Assembly: GCF_025631005.1 (NCBI RefSeq)
Contig: NZ_JAOTPL010000007.1
Location: 62,001 to 126,000, forward strand
From: Haoranjiania flava
GTDB lineage: Bacteria > Bacteroidota > Bacteroidia > Chitinophagales > Chitinophagaceae
DNA: 64,000 nt
Reading direction: 5' to 3'
The notes beneath the pieces are model-generated. The model was not told the origin of the DNA. It made no database searches and worked only from the letters and a program-made list of their open reading frames with translations. The translations under genes and the position numbers were made by a program. This document shows, piece after piece, positions 12,501 to 20,561 of this stretch (position 1 is its first letter; each line of letters opens with the position of its first letter).

Positions 12501-15500
12501 GCATACTTGGTATTTTTGAGTTTTTCTTTTTGCTCTTGCGTTTCTTCTTGAGAAAAAATAACGTCTCTGATGTCCTCACCTGTTTCTTCCAATAAAATGT
12601 AGGCACATTCATCAACAGCATTTCTGAAAACAGGCAGCTGATGATACAATGCTTTGCCCATATTCAGGTACTGGCTGCCCTGACCGGGGAACATAAATAC
12701 GATCTTGCTGTCTTTACTGTGTATTTTGTGAATGCGTGAAACCAATTTTTCTTTATGGCTCAGTTGCACTACCAGATCTTTCATGTCAGATGCAACTAAA
12801 TAGGAACGTACAGGAAAATCATCGCGTGCAATGTTTAATGTATATGCCACATCTTCTATCTTCTCATGCACATGCTCTTTAGCATATTGCAATAATTTTT
12901 CAAAATACAGTTGTAGGCTGTCTGCATTGGCAGCGGAAAATTTAATGATCGCCGGTTGGTTAAGCGTTGTACTTTTGATGACAGTATTATTATAGTCCTT
13001 CAGAATCACATGCACATTCGTGCCGCCGACGCCAAAGGAGCTTACGCCTGCAATCCTGGCTCCATCACAGTTCCATTCAGTGAGCTGATGATTAACAACA
13101 AAAGGACTTTTCGAAAAATCAATTACCGGGTTAGGCGCTGAATAGTTTATAGAAGCAGGAATTTTTTTATGATGTAAAGCCAATGCTGTTTTAATAAAAC
13201 CTGCTACACCTGCTGCATGAGTAAGGTGCCCTACATTACTTTTTAAAGAGCCGATAGCGCAGTATTGTGTTTTGCGTTGTTCTCCAAAAGCCATCTTCAT
13301 TCCTTCAAACTCAATAGGATCGCCAATCGGCGTAGCTGTTCCATGTGTTTCAATATAGCTGATTTGCGAGGGATGTACCTGTGCGTTTTCCATAGCCATC
13401 TTAATAGCAGCCGCCTGCCCTTCTGCATTTGGCGCCATAAAGCTGCCCTTATTACCACCATCATTACAGATACCCACCCCTTTAATAACCGCGTAAATTG
13501 TATCCCCGTCGCGTTCAGCGTCTGCCAATGGTTTCAGCAGAACAGCGCCTGCGCCATCGCTGAAAACAGTACCGGCCGCGTTCTTATCAAACGGCCTGGA
13601 GTGGCCGTCAGCGCTGAATATAGAACCGTCTTCGTAAACATGGCCTACCTGTACGGGCACATGAATGGATACTCCTCCTGCAATAGCGATCGTGCATTGT
13701 CCTGCTCTCAGGCTTTCTACAGCCTGTGCAATAGCAAGCAGGGAAGTTGAGCAAGCAGAGTTTACATTCACAGAAGGGCCGGTGAGGTTCAGGTGATACG
13801 AGATACGCATACCGATGTAATCTTTATCTGAAACAGAGGCCGCATTAAAGTATCCTACCTTGTTAATTTTATCTTTGTGATGAATCACATTGTTGTGGAA
13901 ATAAGTATTGGTGCCGCATCCGGCGAATACACCTGTTACCTCCTCTTTAGCCGGCTGTAAATACCCGGTTTTCTCCAACAAATTTCGACAAACTTCCAAG
14001 AATATTCTTTGCTGAGGATCCATCAGCTCAGCGAGCTTAGGATTTATATTAAAGAAATCAGCATCGAATTGATCAACATCTTTGAGAATACCGCGCGCTT
14101 TTATATAAGCCGGATCATTTTTTATGCTTTCATCAACTGAGCTGTCAATTTCGTCACTATCAAAAAAAGAAACCGTTTCTTTCCCGCTTTTTAAAACATG
14201 CCAAAACTCGCTGATAGAGCCGGCCCCGGGGAAATTGCATTCCATTCCTATAACCGCTATGTCTTTATTCTTACCGGGTTCTTTGTTTGCCATACAATTA
14301 GCGAGTTTGCCTTTTTCTCCATGCAGGTAACCGGATAATTGAGAGACCGTAGGATACTGATATACTATTGTGACCGGGAGGTCATATGAATATTCTTGCT
14401 GAAGAGAAGAGGCAAGCCTTTGGGCCAGTAAAGAATTACCGCCATTTTCGAAAAAGTTATCATCTATACCTACAGTCGCAGTTTTTAAAACTGCTGACCA
14501 GGCAGAAGCAATATTTTTTTGTATTTCAGTCTCAGGCCTTTTAAACAGATCCTTACGTATATTGTGTTTGGCTGAAAGCGATAATAGTTTCTTCCTGTCA
14601 ACTTTTCCGTTTGGATTGATTGGGAAAATAGTCATGAAAATAAACTGATCAGGCACCATGAATTCCGGCAGCGATTTTTTCAAACCGGCTTTAATAGTTT
14701 CAAGTTTATCGCGGTCGCCCTGATCTTTTAATACAACATAAGCAACCAGCCTTTTATTGTCCGCATCCGCTTCATCCGTCAAAACCACCGCATGCCTGAT
14801 GTATTGATCTTGCATTAATCTATATTCTATCTCTCCTAACTCAATCCTGTAGCCGCGCAGCTTTACCTGGTTGTCCATCCTCCCGGCATAATCAATTTTT
14901 CCATCTTTCCTCCATCTGCCCAGATCGCCGCTTTTATACATTTTTGCATCTTTGTCATTAGCAAACGGATCTTGCAGGAATCTCTCGGCTGTTAATGACT
15001 CATTGTGGAGATAACCTTTTGAAACACCTTTGCCGCCAATGTATATTTCCCCAACTTCTCCTGCTTCAAGCTTTTCTTTTTTATCGTTTAATATATAAAC
15101 CGGTGTGTCAATGGCAGGTTTGCCGATCGTAATATCATCCGCTGAAAAGATCTGCGTAAGAATACAGATCACTGTGGTCTCTGTTGGGCCGTACACATTG
15201 TATAAAGCTGAACACCTTTGTAAAAGCTCCGCGGCCAGCTTCTGTGGCAATACTTCACCTGCAGAAATAATAGTTGCTGGCAGCTTATCTTTCCAGCCTG
15301 CGTGCAACATTAGCTGGTAAGTAACAGGCGTTGCCAACATAATGGTAGCGTTATTCTCAACGAAAGTTTGCAATAACTGCTTTCCGTCTTTTGCCGTGTC
15401 GTTGTCCGTTAATATCAACGCTGCTCCGCGCGATAAAGAAAGAAAAATATCAAAGCAGGAAGCATCAAACGATATGCTTGAAACTGATAAGAATTTATCC

Positions 15501-16063
15501 GAGGCATTGATGCGAAAAACCCTTTGCATGCCTTTTAAGAAATGTACTATATTACCATGGGTTACCATTACACCTTTTGGAATACCCGTGGACCCTGATG
15601 TATAAATTACGTATGCAAGGTCTTCCGAACCGATGGATACATGCGGGTTCCCGGCGATTTCAGATTTTTCCTGTAATATTTCTTCTATTAAAATTTTCTC
15701 TCCGCACGCACAAGCCACTTCCAGTTCTTTGGAAGTGAGCAGGAATTTTGCAGAAGCATCTTTCAGCATCAGTTGAATCCTTTCTTCCGGGTAAAAAGGG
15801 TCAATGGGAAGATAGGCTGCACCGCATTTCAATATCCCTATAATTGAAAAGATCAATTCAGGCCCGCGATCGAGGTATACCGCAACAATATCGCCTTTTT
15901 TAATATTTTTGGTAATCAGGGAATGGCTTATACTATTTGCTTTTGCATCCAGTTCTGCGTAAGAATAACTTTTGTCCTTAAAAGTTATAGCTTTGCTATC
16001 TTTGAAGATATTTACAGTTTGAGAAAACTGGTATAGAAAACTATTAACACAGTACATTTCCAT
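9533..16063 (-). CDS. Hybrid NRPS/PKS/aminotransferase, A-PCP-KS-AT-ACP-AMT
   Basis: The 2176-aa protein starts at MEMYCVNSF (16063); the longer frame opens with TTG and adds nothing conserved. Domains in order: adenylation (8-495, YTSGSTGIPKG, YGPTETT, NGKVDRKKL); PCP (S544 in ENGGNSLL); ketosynthase (601-1023) with C771 in SACSTS, H907 in ETHGTAT and H946 in NVGHLTH; acyltransferase with GHSVGE (S1217) and HAFH (1313-1316), the malonyl-type signature; ACP (S1542 in LGLDSLL); class III PLP aminotransferase (1725-2130) with DEVITGFR and K1962 in VYGKVVGGG. There is no KR. The order after the first domain matches the iturin/mycosubtilin loading protein, but here the first domain is an amino-acid A domain with Asp in the pocket. 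It should pass a beta-amino acyl chain to the next NRPS. A glutamine-rich linker lies near 1615-1645. Confidence 0.95.
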   Translation of the reverse strand: MEMYCVNSFLYQFSQTVNIFKDSKAITFKDKSYSYAELDAKANSISHSLITKNIKKGDIVAVYLDRGPELIFSIIGILKCGAAYLPIDPFYPEERIQLMLKDASAKFLLTSKELEVACACGEKILIEEILQEKSEIAGNPHVSIGSEDLAYVIYTSGSTGIPKGVMVTHGNIVHFLKGMQRVFRINASDKFLSVSSISFDASCFDIFLSLSRGAALILTDNDTAKDGKQLLQTFVENNATIMLATPVTYQLMLHAGWKDKLPATIISAGEVLPQKLAAELLQRCSALYNVYGPTETTVICILTQIFSADDITIGKPAIDTPVYILNDKKEKLEAGEVGEIYIGGKGVSKGYLHNESLTAERFLQDPFANDKDAKMYKSGDLGRWRKDGKIDYAGRMDNQVKLRGYRIELGEIEYRLMQDQYIRHAVVLTDEADADNKRLVAYVVLKDQGDRDKLETIKAGLKKSLPEFMVPDQFIFMTIFPINPNGKVDRKKLLSLSAKHNIRKDLFKRPETEIQKNIASAWSAVLKTATVGIDDNFFENGGNSLLAQRLASSLQQEYSYDLPVTIVYQYPTVSQLSGYLHGEKGKLANCMANKEPGKNKDIAVIGMECNFPGAGSISEFWHVLKSGKETVSFFDSDEIDSSVDESIKNDPAYIKARGILKDVDQFDADFFNINPKLAELMDPQQRIFLEVCRNLLEKTGYLQPAKEEVTGVFAGCGTNTYFHNNVIHHKDKINKVGYFNAASVSDKDYIGMRISYHLNLTGPSVNVNSACSTSLLAIAQAVESLRAGQCTIAIAGGVSIHVPVQVGHVYEDGSIFSADGHSRPFDKNAAGTVFSDGAGAVLLKPLADAERDGDTIYAVIKGVGICNDGGNKGSFMAPNAEGQAAAIKMAMENAQVHPSQISYIETHGTATPIGDPIEFEGMKMAFGEQRKTQYCAIGSLKSNVGHLTHAAGVAGFIKTALALHHKKIPASINYSAPNPVIDFSKSPFVVNHQLTEWNCDGARIAGVSSFGVGGTNVHVILKDYNNTVIKSTTLNQPAIIKFSAANADSLQLYFEKLLQYAKEHVHEKIEDVAYTLNIARDDFPVRSYLVASDMKDLVVQLSHKEKLVSRIHKIHSKDSKIVFMFPGQGSQYLNMGKALYHQLPVFRNAVDECAYILLEETGEDIRDVIFSQEETQEQKEKLKNTKYAQAAIFTISYALARQFVSWEIEPKALVGHSVGEFVAAHLAGVFSLKDVLKIISCRGKIISALPAGLMLSVRASAESVKDFLPEQLSVAAVNAPQLCVLSGDADQVKSFAEQLSQRNIAHNILHTSHAFHSTMMAPAVDPLFEVVRSITLSKPYIPVVSTVTGTWLKDEEAMDPVYWAAHVRSCVNFSKAIQTLEAEWQPVYLELGPGTTAATLAKQHDRDIRARAFSALDMNDNAENEIVSVQSALGELWSSGVHINWRAVYQHTNYNLLHDVPTYAFNKKRHWVDPPKTICNQASRSPEGFKQISKNKQVPHVITMERKDILIEKIKEIFESASGIDITDNDVHSSFMQLGLDSLLLTQIASSVKKEFQLPVTFRQLNESYDSIEKLAVYLDENLSPSAYQQEVKINSDNEGSISHQARTENTGPLELIQQQLQQLAQQVSLLSEKSAPQPQPGETSISPVTQAEPAVYISPEEITELKKPFGATARIEKTITGITAQQKEYLTNFIEQYNKKTAGSKEYTQYYRSCMADPRVVSGFKPLTKEMIYSIVIKKSAGAYLWDVDGNQYIDALNGFGSNFLGYQSPVLKKALLSQVENGYEIGPQHALAGSVCKLVCELTGFNRAALCNTGSEAVLGAMRIARSITNKALIVAFTGSYHGINDEVLVRGTKKLQTFAAASGILNSNVQNMLILDYGTAASLQIIRERIHEIAGVLVEPVQSRRPEFVPLEFLRALRALTQANEVPLIFDEVITGFRAHNGGFQAMFGIRADIAVYGKVVGGGLPVGVIAGDKKYLDALDGGYWQYEDGSVPEVGVTYFAGTFVRHPLALSTALASLNYLKQTGGKLQESLNVKTSELSIRLNTICKKYGVPVYVVHFSSLWKIKFREEYPYSELLFSSMRFRNIHIWDGFPCFLTTAHTAQDIDKIITAFEESIKELCHAGFIPYTKKTTKSFINIDPPVSGARLGKDKEGNPAWFLQDISTGKYMLIDDE

Positions 16064-16243
16064 AATGATTTCACTATTTATTGTTGCATCAACGAATCGG
16101 GCAGCGATCTGCAACTTCTTCCGTTGACAATGCGAAAGTAGATTTTAATAAAACTGCTCCTTATCGCAAATATTAGTGACAAGCCCTTTCCGTAGTACAG
16201 GAGAGAACTATATACCTTTAGCCGGCAATAAATAACTGAAGCT

Positions 16244-16972
16244 ATGCACACGCCTCTTCATAATTTCTTTGTCATGCAGAATAATGTTGTAGAAAGCAGG
16301 CATAAAAAACAAGTCACTTATATTAACAAGCTGCTGCGCAGGCTGGGCTTCTGGCATCAGTTAACGCCCGTATTGAATCCCATGGTAGAAATGAGTACGA
16401 TTGAACATCGGATTAATTTCTACCATTTATTAGTAAGTGTAATAGAAAATAATATAGAAGGCGAAATAGTAGAACTTGGAAGCTTTACAGGGCAATGCGG
16501 CATCTTTTTCAAGAAAACCTGCAATATGCATAAATCTGCCAAAACATTACACCTGTACGATAGCTTCGAAATAAAGTTTGGCCATAAAAAAAATATAGAA
16601 CAGGAATTAATTGATAATTTTATGAAAAACAATTTAGAGCTGCCTGTTATCCATAAAGGCAATTTTAATAAAACAATACCGCATCAGCTGCCGGAAAAAA
16701 TAGCCTTTGCTCATATTGATTGTGGGTTTGGAGGAGATAAGAACGAGCATAAACAAATCATGCTATTTTGCCTGAGACATATATATAACCGATTAAGCAA
16801 AGGAGGGATATGCATGCTAATGGACTACCACGATGCGCATTTGTACGATCCCGGCATTGATTGCAATCCCGGTGTAAAACTGGCCTGTGATGATTTTTTT
16901 GCAGATAAACCCGAGAGCGTTATTTCTTTGTATGCCAATCAAGCCTCGCACGGGTATTTTAAAAAGATATAA
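16244..16972 (+). CDS. TylF-like class I SAM-dependent methyltransferase
   Basis: The 242-aa protein has a class I methyltransferase fold: VELGSFTGQCGIFF at about 77-90 is motif I, and LHLYDSFE, FAHIDCGFGGD and GGICMLMDYHDA follow. The acidic metal-binding pattern (HIDCG... DYHD) resembles TylF/macrocin O-methyltransferases and other Mg-dependent sugar methyltransferases. It is divergent from the NRPS/PKS operon and shares its 180-bp promoter region, so it may methylate the peptide/polyketide product or a sugar. The substrate cannot be read from sequence. A TACCTTTA box at 16213-16220 is a possible -7 element. Confidence 0.75.
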   Translation: MHTPLHNFFVMQNNVVESRHKKQVTYINKLLRRLGFWHQLTPVLNPMVEMSTIEHRINFYHLLVSVIENNIEGEIVELGSFTGQCGIFFKKTCNMHKSAKTLHLYDSFEIKFGHKKNIEQELIDNFMKNNLELPVIHKGNFNKTIPHQLPEKIAFAHIDCGFGGDKNEHKQIMLFCLRHIYNRLSKGGICMLMDYHDAHLYDPGIDCNPGVKLACDDFFADKPESVISLYANQASHGYFKKI

Positions 16973-17018
16973 GGTAGCGCATCTCACCAGTTTTATTATA
17001 TTTATATAATTTTACTGT

Positions 17019-18116
17019 ATGAGCCAGGATTTAATATCGCAGATAGCATTGAGCATTACTCCTAACATCGGATCGGTGCGGGCAAAAGCCCTTGTGGAAC
17101 ATTTTGGCAGCGCTGAAAATGTATTTGCTGCATCTAAACAGGATATACTTTCTTTAGAAAACTTCGGCGCCACACACTACAATGCCATCAAAAAATTTGA
17201 TGATTATACAACCGTTGACAAAGAGATCGCTTTTATTGAAAAATATAAGATACAGCCACTGTTCATAGGAGATAAAAATTACCCGCAAAGATTGCGCGAA
17301 TGTTATGATCCGCCCACCATGCTGTATTACAAAGGCAATGCAGACCTTAACCACAGTAAGGTGATCAGTATAGTAGGCACGCGGTCATACACTGCGTACG
17401 GGAAAGAAACCACCGAAAAAATTATTGAAGAACTGGCAGGCCGGAACATACTGGTAGTGAGCGGGCTGGCCATAGGCATAGACATCATTGCGCACAAAGA
17501 GGCTTTGAAAAACGGCCTGCCGACAGTGGGCGTTATGGGCAATGGATTAAAAACAATTTATCCGCCAAACCACAAAGCCACCGCCGCAGAGATGATTACA
17601 CATGGCGGCGTGCTTACTGAACTTTTGCACGATACCAAGCCGGATAAACACAATTTCCCCAAAAGAAACCGTATAGTTGCCGGTATGTCAGATGCCACTA
17701 TCGTTGTAGAAACCGCTATAAAAGGCGGCAGCATGATCACAGCCGAAATAGCCAACAACTACAACCGCGATGTGTTTGCCATACCGGGCAGGCTGGGTGA
17801 TGAAAAAAGCGAGGGCTGCAATTACCTCATACAAAACAACAAAGCTTTTTTGTTTCATTCAATCAAAGACTTCTTGTTTATGATGGGCTGGAATGAACAA
17901 AGTAAAACGCCGAAAAAGCAGATGCAATTGTTTTACGACCTGTCGGAGGATGAGAAAAAGATCGTATCCATCCTGAAACAGAAAGAACAGACGCATATAG
18001 ACGAGATAGCCATTACTTCGGGTTTCAGCGCCAGTAAGCTTGCCGCTACCATGCTGCAGCTGGAACTGCAAAACATTATAAAAGCACTGCCAGGCAAAAT
18101 GTACGCGCTCGCTTAA
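17019..18116 (+). CDS. dprA: DNA-processing protein DprA/Smf
   Basis: The 365-aa protein has an N-terminal helix-hairpin-helix-like segment (SITPNIGSVRAKALVEHFG), then the DprA Rossmann-like domain with VSIVGTRSYTAYG, ISGLAIGIDIIAH-type sequence (VVSGLAIGIDIIAHKEAL), VMGNGLKTIYPPNH and FPKRNRIVAGMSD. A winged-helix C-terminus (IDEIAITSGFSASKLAATM) follows. DprA loads RecA on incoming single-stranded DNA during transformation. The gene stands 46 bp after the methyltransferase and is transcribed in the same direction, but nothing suggests a shared function. Confidence 0.95.
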   Translation: MSQDLISQIALSITPNIGSVRAKALVEHFGSAENVFAASKQDILSLENFGATHYNAIKKFDDYTTVDKEIAFIEKYKIQPLFIGDKNYPQRLRECYDPPTMLYYKGNADLNHSKVISIVGTRSYTAYGKETTEKIIEELAGRNILVVSGLAIGIDIIAHKEALKNGLPTVGVMGNGLKTIYPPNHKATAAEMITHGGVLTELLHDTKPDKHNFPKRNRIVAGMSDATIVVETAIKGGSMITAEIANNYNRDVFAIPGRLGDEKSEGCNYLIQNNKAFLFHSIKDFLFMMGWNEQSKTPKKQMQLFYDLSEDEKKIVSILKQKEQTHIDEIAITSGFSASKLAATMLQLELQNIIKALPGKMYALA

Positions 18117-18255
18117 AATAATCTTTTTGGACACTAAAACACTGTGGTTCTCGGTGCAGAACGAATGTAAAATATTGTAAAATTTTATTTTTTTCTGAAC
18201 TTTTTACATGAGATTTGGTGATTAATTTTTAAGTTGTATCTTCCGCATGTAAAAT

Positions 18256-18265
18256 AAAGGAGGTG
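18256..18265 (+). promoter_or_regulatory. Strong Shine-Dalgarno sequence
   Basis: AAAGGAGGTG is a near-complete match to the anti-SD of 16S rRNA. It lies just before the tandem ATGATG start of the TPR gene (18270/18273). Such a strong site is unusual here, since almost no other gene in the window has one. Confidence 0.8.
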
Positions 18266-18269
18266 TGGT

Positions 18270-19712
18270 ATGATGGATAATTTCGATTTTGAAGATAATT
18301 ATTTCCCGTCAATGGATGAGCTGCTTGTACGCTATGAAAAAATACGGAACGGTGAGCCTTTGCAATATCTGGAAGAAGAAGATTACCTGAACTTAATAGA
18401 ATATTTTGACGATAATGAAAATGTTGACAATGCTGTTGAAGCCATTGGCATCGGGCTTTCTTATTTTCCTTTTTCATCTGCCTTGCTTATAAAAAAAGCT
18501 GACTTTGAAATAGCCGAAAAGAAATACCTGAAAGCGTTGCGTACACTGGAGCTATCTGAGATCTACAACAGGAACGACATTAATTTATACATCCTGAAAA
18601 TTGATGCCTACCTGGCATTGCGCGATTTTGAAAAAGCCAATGCTGCTTTTAATGAAGCTGTCTCTATGTTTGAAGGTGAAGAGGCAATTGATCTTTTACT
18701 GGAGCTCACCGATCTGTACGACGATTATGATGAGTTTGATAAAGTTTTCGATTCGCTGAAACTGGTATTGAAGCTTGACCCGCAAAACCAGGAAGCTTTA
18801 TACAAGATCTGCTTCTGGACAGAATTCCTGGGGCGCAATGAAGAAAGTATCCGCATACACGAACAGATCATTGATCAATATCCATACAATGAAATTGCAT
18901 GGTTTAACCTGGCAGCAGCATACCAGGGGCTGAAGCTGTATGAAAAAGCAATTGACAAATACCTGTATGCCATAGCCATCAACGATAAGTTTGACTATGC
19001 ATACCGCAACCTTGGCGATGCATACATGCGCCTGCGCAAATACAAGCAAGCTATAGAGGTTTTAGAGAAATTGCTTGAACTCTCCCGCTCTGAAGATGTG
19101 ATACATGAAGCCATCGGCTATTGCTATCATAAACTTGAGAACTATGACAAAGCCAGGATGCACTACGTGGAAGCGCTGAACCTGAACCCTGACGACACCA
19201 AGCTTTCCTATAAAATTGCGCTTACCTATATGAATGAACGGCAATGGCACAAAGCTGAAAAAGCAATGGAGAATGCTATTGGCGCCAAAAAGATCTTTCC
19301 TGAAATGCACCTGGCCATGGGTGAATGCAAATTCCAGCTGGGCGCTTACATTGATGCTATACATCACTTTGGCATAGTTGTAAAAAGCCGCCCTAAAAAT
19401 GCTGGCGCCTGGGAAGCGCTGATCAGAAGCCTGTACTTTTCCAACAACCTGGAAGAAGCTATCGTGCAGTCTGAGAATGCGTTTGAGTTTACTGACGGCA
19501 AGCACCTGTTCCTGTATTACAAAGCTTTTGCCTTGTTTGCTATGGGCAAACAAAAAGAAGCAGCCTGCTGCCTGGAAATGGCGCTGAGCAAGGATCCTAA
19601 AGCTTTTAAAAAGATAGTAGACATCAATCCTCTGCTGTTGCAGAACAGCGCTATTATAGAACTGCTTTCACGCTATCCTGTAAGCAAGAAAAATACAAGG
19701 AAAAGAAATTGA
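18270..19712 (+). CDS. Tetratricopeptide repeat protein
   Basis: The 480-aa protein consists almost wholly of TPR-like helical repeats: repeated patterns such as AWFNLAAAYQGLKLYEKAI, AYRNLGDAYMRLRKYKQAI and VIHEAIGYCYHKLENYDKA lie between about residues 200 and 300, with more divergent ones on both sides. There is no signal peptide or membrane segment, so it is cytoplasmic. The N-terminus is acidic (DNFDFEDNYFPSMDELL). TPR proteins hold protein partners, and the partner here is unknown. A strong ribosome-binding site precedes the tandem ATGATG start. It is followed by the ComA-like gene after 80 bp with its own promoter element. Confidence 0.92.
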   Translation: MMDNFDFEDNYFPSMDELLVRYEKIRNGEPLQYLEEEDYLNLIEYFDDNENVDNAVEAIGIGLSYFPFSSALLIKKADFEIAEKKYLKALRTLELSEIYNRNDINLYILKIDAYLALRDFEKANAAFNEAVSMFEGEEAIDLLLELTDLYDDYDEFDKVFDSLKLVLKLDPQNQEALYKICFWTEFLGRNEESIRIHEQIIDQYPYNEIAWFNLAAAYQGLKLYEKAIDKYLYAIAINDKFDYAYRNLGDAYMRLRKYKQAIEVLEKLLELSRSEDVIHEAIGYCYHKLENYDKARMHYVEALNLNPDDTKLSYKIALTYMNERQWHKAEKAMENAIGAKKIFPEMHLAMGECKFQLGAYIDAIHHFGIVVKSRPKNAGAWEALIRSLYFSNNLEEAIVQSENAFEFTDGKHLFLYYKAFALFAMGKQKEAACCLEMALSKDPKAFKKIVDINPLLLQNSAIIELLSRYPVSKKNTRKRN

Positions 19713-19766
19713 TCTATGCCGCAGCGGATATTTTCCAGACTTTTTTATCTTTTACGTGAACATTAT

Positions 19767-19774
19767 TACATTTG
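19767..19774 (+). promoter_or_regulatory. Bacteroidota -7 element (TACATTTG)
   Basis: TACATTTG fits the TAnnTTTG consensus and lies 18 bp before the ATG of the ComA-like gene. No clear TTTG -33 box was seen at the expected distance, so the match is partial. Confidence 0.45.
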
Positions 19775-19792
19775 CACAATAAAGAAAATGTA

Positions 19793-20554
19793 ATGAATTT
19801 CAATCTCTCGCACATCCCTCAAAGAACAGAACAACCCAGGGAATACGGCCTCACAATGGTCATGGACAAAGGCCTTAGCATACAGGAAGTAAAAAATTTT
19901 TTAAATATCTGCGGCCCGTATGTAGATGTTGTAAAATTAGGTTTCGGCACTTCTGTAGTTACACCCAACCTAAGGGAAAAAATAGAAGTTTATAAGTCTT
20001 ACGGCATGCCTGTATATTTTGGGGGCACTTTGTTTGAAGCATTCCTGATACGCAACCAGTTTGATGATTACATAGCGGTGTGTAAAGATTACGGTATCGA
20101 TCATGTTGAAGTGAGCGACGGGTCTATTGTTATTCCCCATGCAGAGAAATGCGGCTACATAGAAAAACTTACTAAATACGGCAAAGTTTTCAGTGAAGTG
20201 GGCAGTAAAGATGCAGCCAACATTATGCCTCCCTACAAATGGATCGAGCTGATGCAAAGCGAACTGGATGCAGGCGCTTCTTACGTGATAGCTGAGGCAA
20301 GAGAAGCCGGAAACGTAGGCCTGTACAGGGATAGCGGTGAAGTAAGGCAGGGCCTGGTCAATGAGATACTTACTAAAATACCTAAAGAAAAAATTATCTG
20401 GGAAGCTCCGCAGAAAAACCAGCAACTCTACTTCTTACAATTACTGGATTGCAATGTAAACCTTGGAAACATTGCCCCTTCAGAAATTATTGCGCTGGAA
20501 TCTATGCGTGTAGGATTGCGTGGCGATACCTTTCATATGTACCTTGATAAATAA
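19793..20554 (+). CDS. Phosphosulfolactate synthase-like protein (ComA family)
   Basis: The 253-aa protein starts at MNFNLSHIPQR; the longer frame opens with TTG. YGLTMVMDKGLS, VDVVKLGFGTS, PVYFGGTLFEAF, DHVEVSDGSI, SEVGSKD and IWEAPQKNQQ mark the ComA family of TIM-barrel enzymes. The archaeal enzyme joins sulfite to phosphoenolpyruvate to give phosphosulfolactate, the first step of coenzyme M synthesis. Bacteroidota do not make coenzyme M, but gliding members make sulfonolipids (capnine type) from cysteate, so a role in C3-sulfonate supply is an inference. It is followed after 7 bp by aroE, so the two are likely co-transcribed. Confidence 0.88.
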   Translation: MNFNLSHIPQRTEQPREYGLTMVMDKGLSIQEVKNFLNICGPYVDVVKLGFGTSVVTPNLREKIEVYKSYGMPVYFGGTLFEAFLIRNQFDDYIAVCKDYGIDHVEVSDGSIVIPHAEKCGYIEKLTKYGKVFSEVGSKDAANIMPPYKWIELMQSELDAGASYVIAEAREAGNVGLYRDSGEVRQGLVNEILTKIPKEKIIWEAPQKNQQLYFLQLLDCNVNLGNIAPSEIIALESMRVGLRGDTFHMYLDK

Positions 20555-20561
20555 ATAAATA

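Noticed and set aside
13265..13750. 161-codon frame antisense to the ketosynthase
   Set aside because: It mirrors the conserved ketosynthase coding sequence and has no recognisable product.
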